Assembly: GCA_026770575.1 (NCBI GenBank) | Contig: MU657891.1 | Location: 5,500 to 20,586, forward strand | Direction of reading: 5' to 3' | DNA: 15,087 nt | Origin: Pelagophyceae sp. CCMP2097 | Taxonomy: Eukaryota; Sar; Pelagophyceae | Part shown: positions 15,074 to 15,087 of the stretch, one piece after another | Position numbering within the stretch: the first letter of the stretch is position 1 | How the letters are laid out: each line of letters starts with the position of its first letter | Notes under the pieces: model-generated | What the model was told of the DNA's origin: nothing | The model's database searches: none | What the model saw: only the letters and a program-made list of their open reading frames with translations | Position numbers and translations under genes: made by a program

Positions 15074-15087
15074 ACTAATCGCTGAAC

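Larger units (their letters stand above)
14778..15087. other. 3' flank of the small basic gene, no further gene seen
   Basis: After the stop of the upstream gene, about 165 bases of GC-rich untranslated sequence lead to the hairpin and AATAAA listed separately. The sequence then becomes AT-rich towards the window edge. I find no open frame with coding character. The last 35 bases hold an inverted repeat and may belong to the 3' end or promoter of a gene outside the window. Confidence 0.5.

Overview
The window is nuclear DNA from a GC-rich eukaryote. Several genes read across many small introns (about 45-185 nt, mostly GTGCGT or GTGAGT donors and YAG acceptors), and no bacterial-style operons or ribosome binding sites are visible. 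The GC bias, short introns, compact divergent and convergent gene pairs, and a 'PGxNxxGG' Tudor-like domain that I associate with stramenopile proteins suggest a microalga, possibly a pelagophyte of the Aureococcus type. The organism is an inference, not an identification.

Layout. (1) 246-1806 (+) and 2530-3826 (+) are two tandem copies of an unnamed multi-pass membrane protein gene. Both are damaged: the first has an in-frame TAA, and the second has lost one base in a membrane segment and carries an extra intron whose phase restores the frame. Between them, 1851-2392 is a nest of tandem and direct repeats. (2) 4162-9543 (-) is the main gene of the window, a protein of about 1580 residues with an N-terminal RING finger, a Tudor-like domain, a tandem BRCT pair and a disordered acidic tail of about 940 residues rich in SQ/TQ sites. 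It looks like BRCA1/53BP1/MDC1-type DNA-damage modules joined in one chain. (3) 9681-11639 (+) is ALG7/DPAGT1, the ER enzyme of the first step of dolichol-linked oligosaccharide synthesis, in eight exons. (4) 11887-13913 (-) is a SEC14-like CRAL-TRIO lipid-transfer protein in nine exons, ending in a C-terminal membrane anchor. (5) 14101-14777 (+) is a small basic protein of unknown family, followed by a 3' hairpin and an AATAAA signal.

Gene organisation. The RING/BRCT gene and ALG7 start head to head about 137 bp apart. The SEC14-like gene and the 14101 gene start head to head about 187 bp apart. ALG7 and the SEC14-like gene converge, as do the second membrane-protein copy and the RING/BRCT gene. 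The pairs may share promoters, but I see no shared pathway beyond ALG7 and the anchored SEC14-like protein both probably acting at secretory-pathway membranes.

Method limits. Exon joins were worked out by hand from splice motifs, codon phase and the expected protein family. For the RING/BRCT, ALG7 and SEC14-like genes the exon lengths sum to whole codons in one uninterrupted frame. Transcript data would settle the few ambiguous joins, which are noted in each entry.
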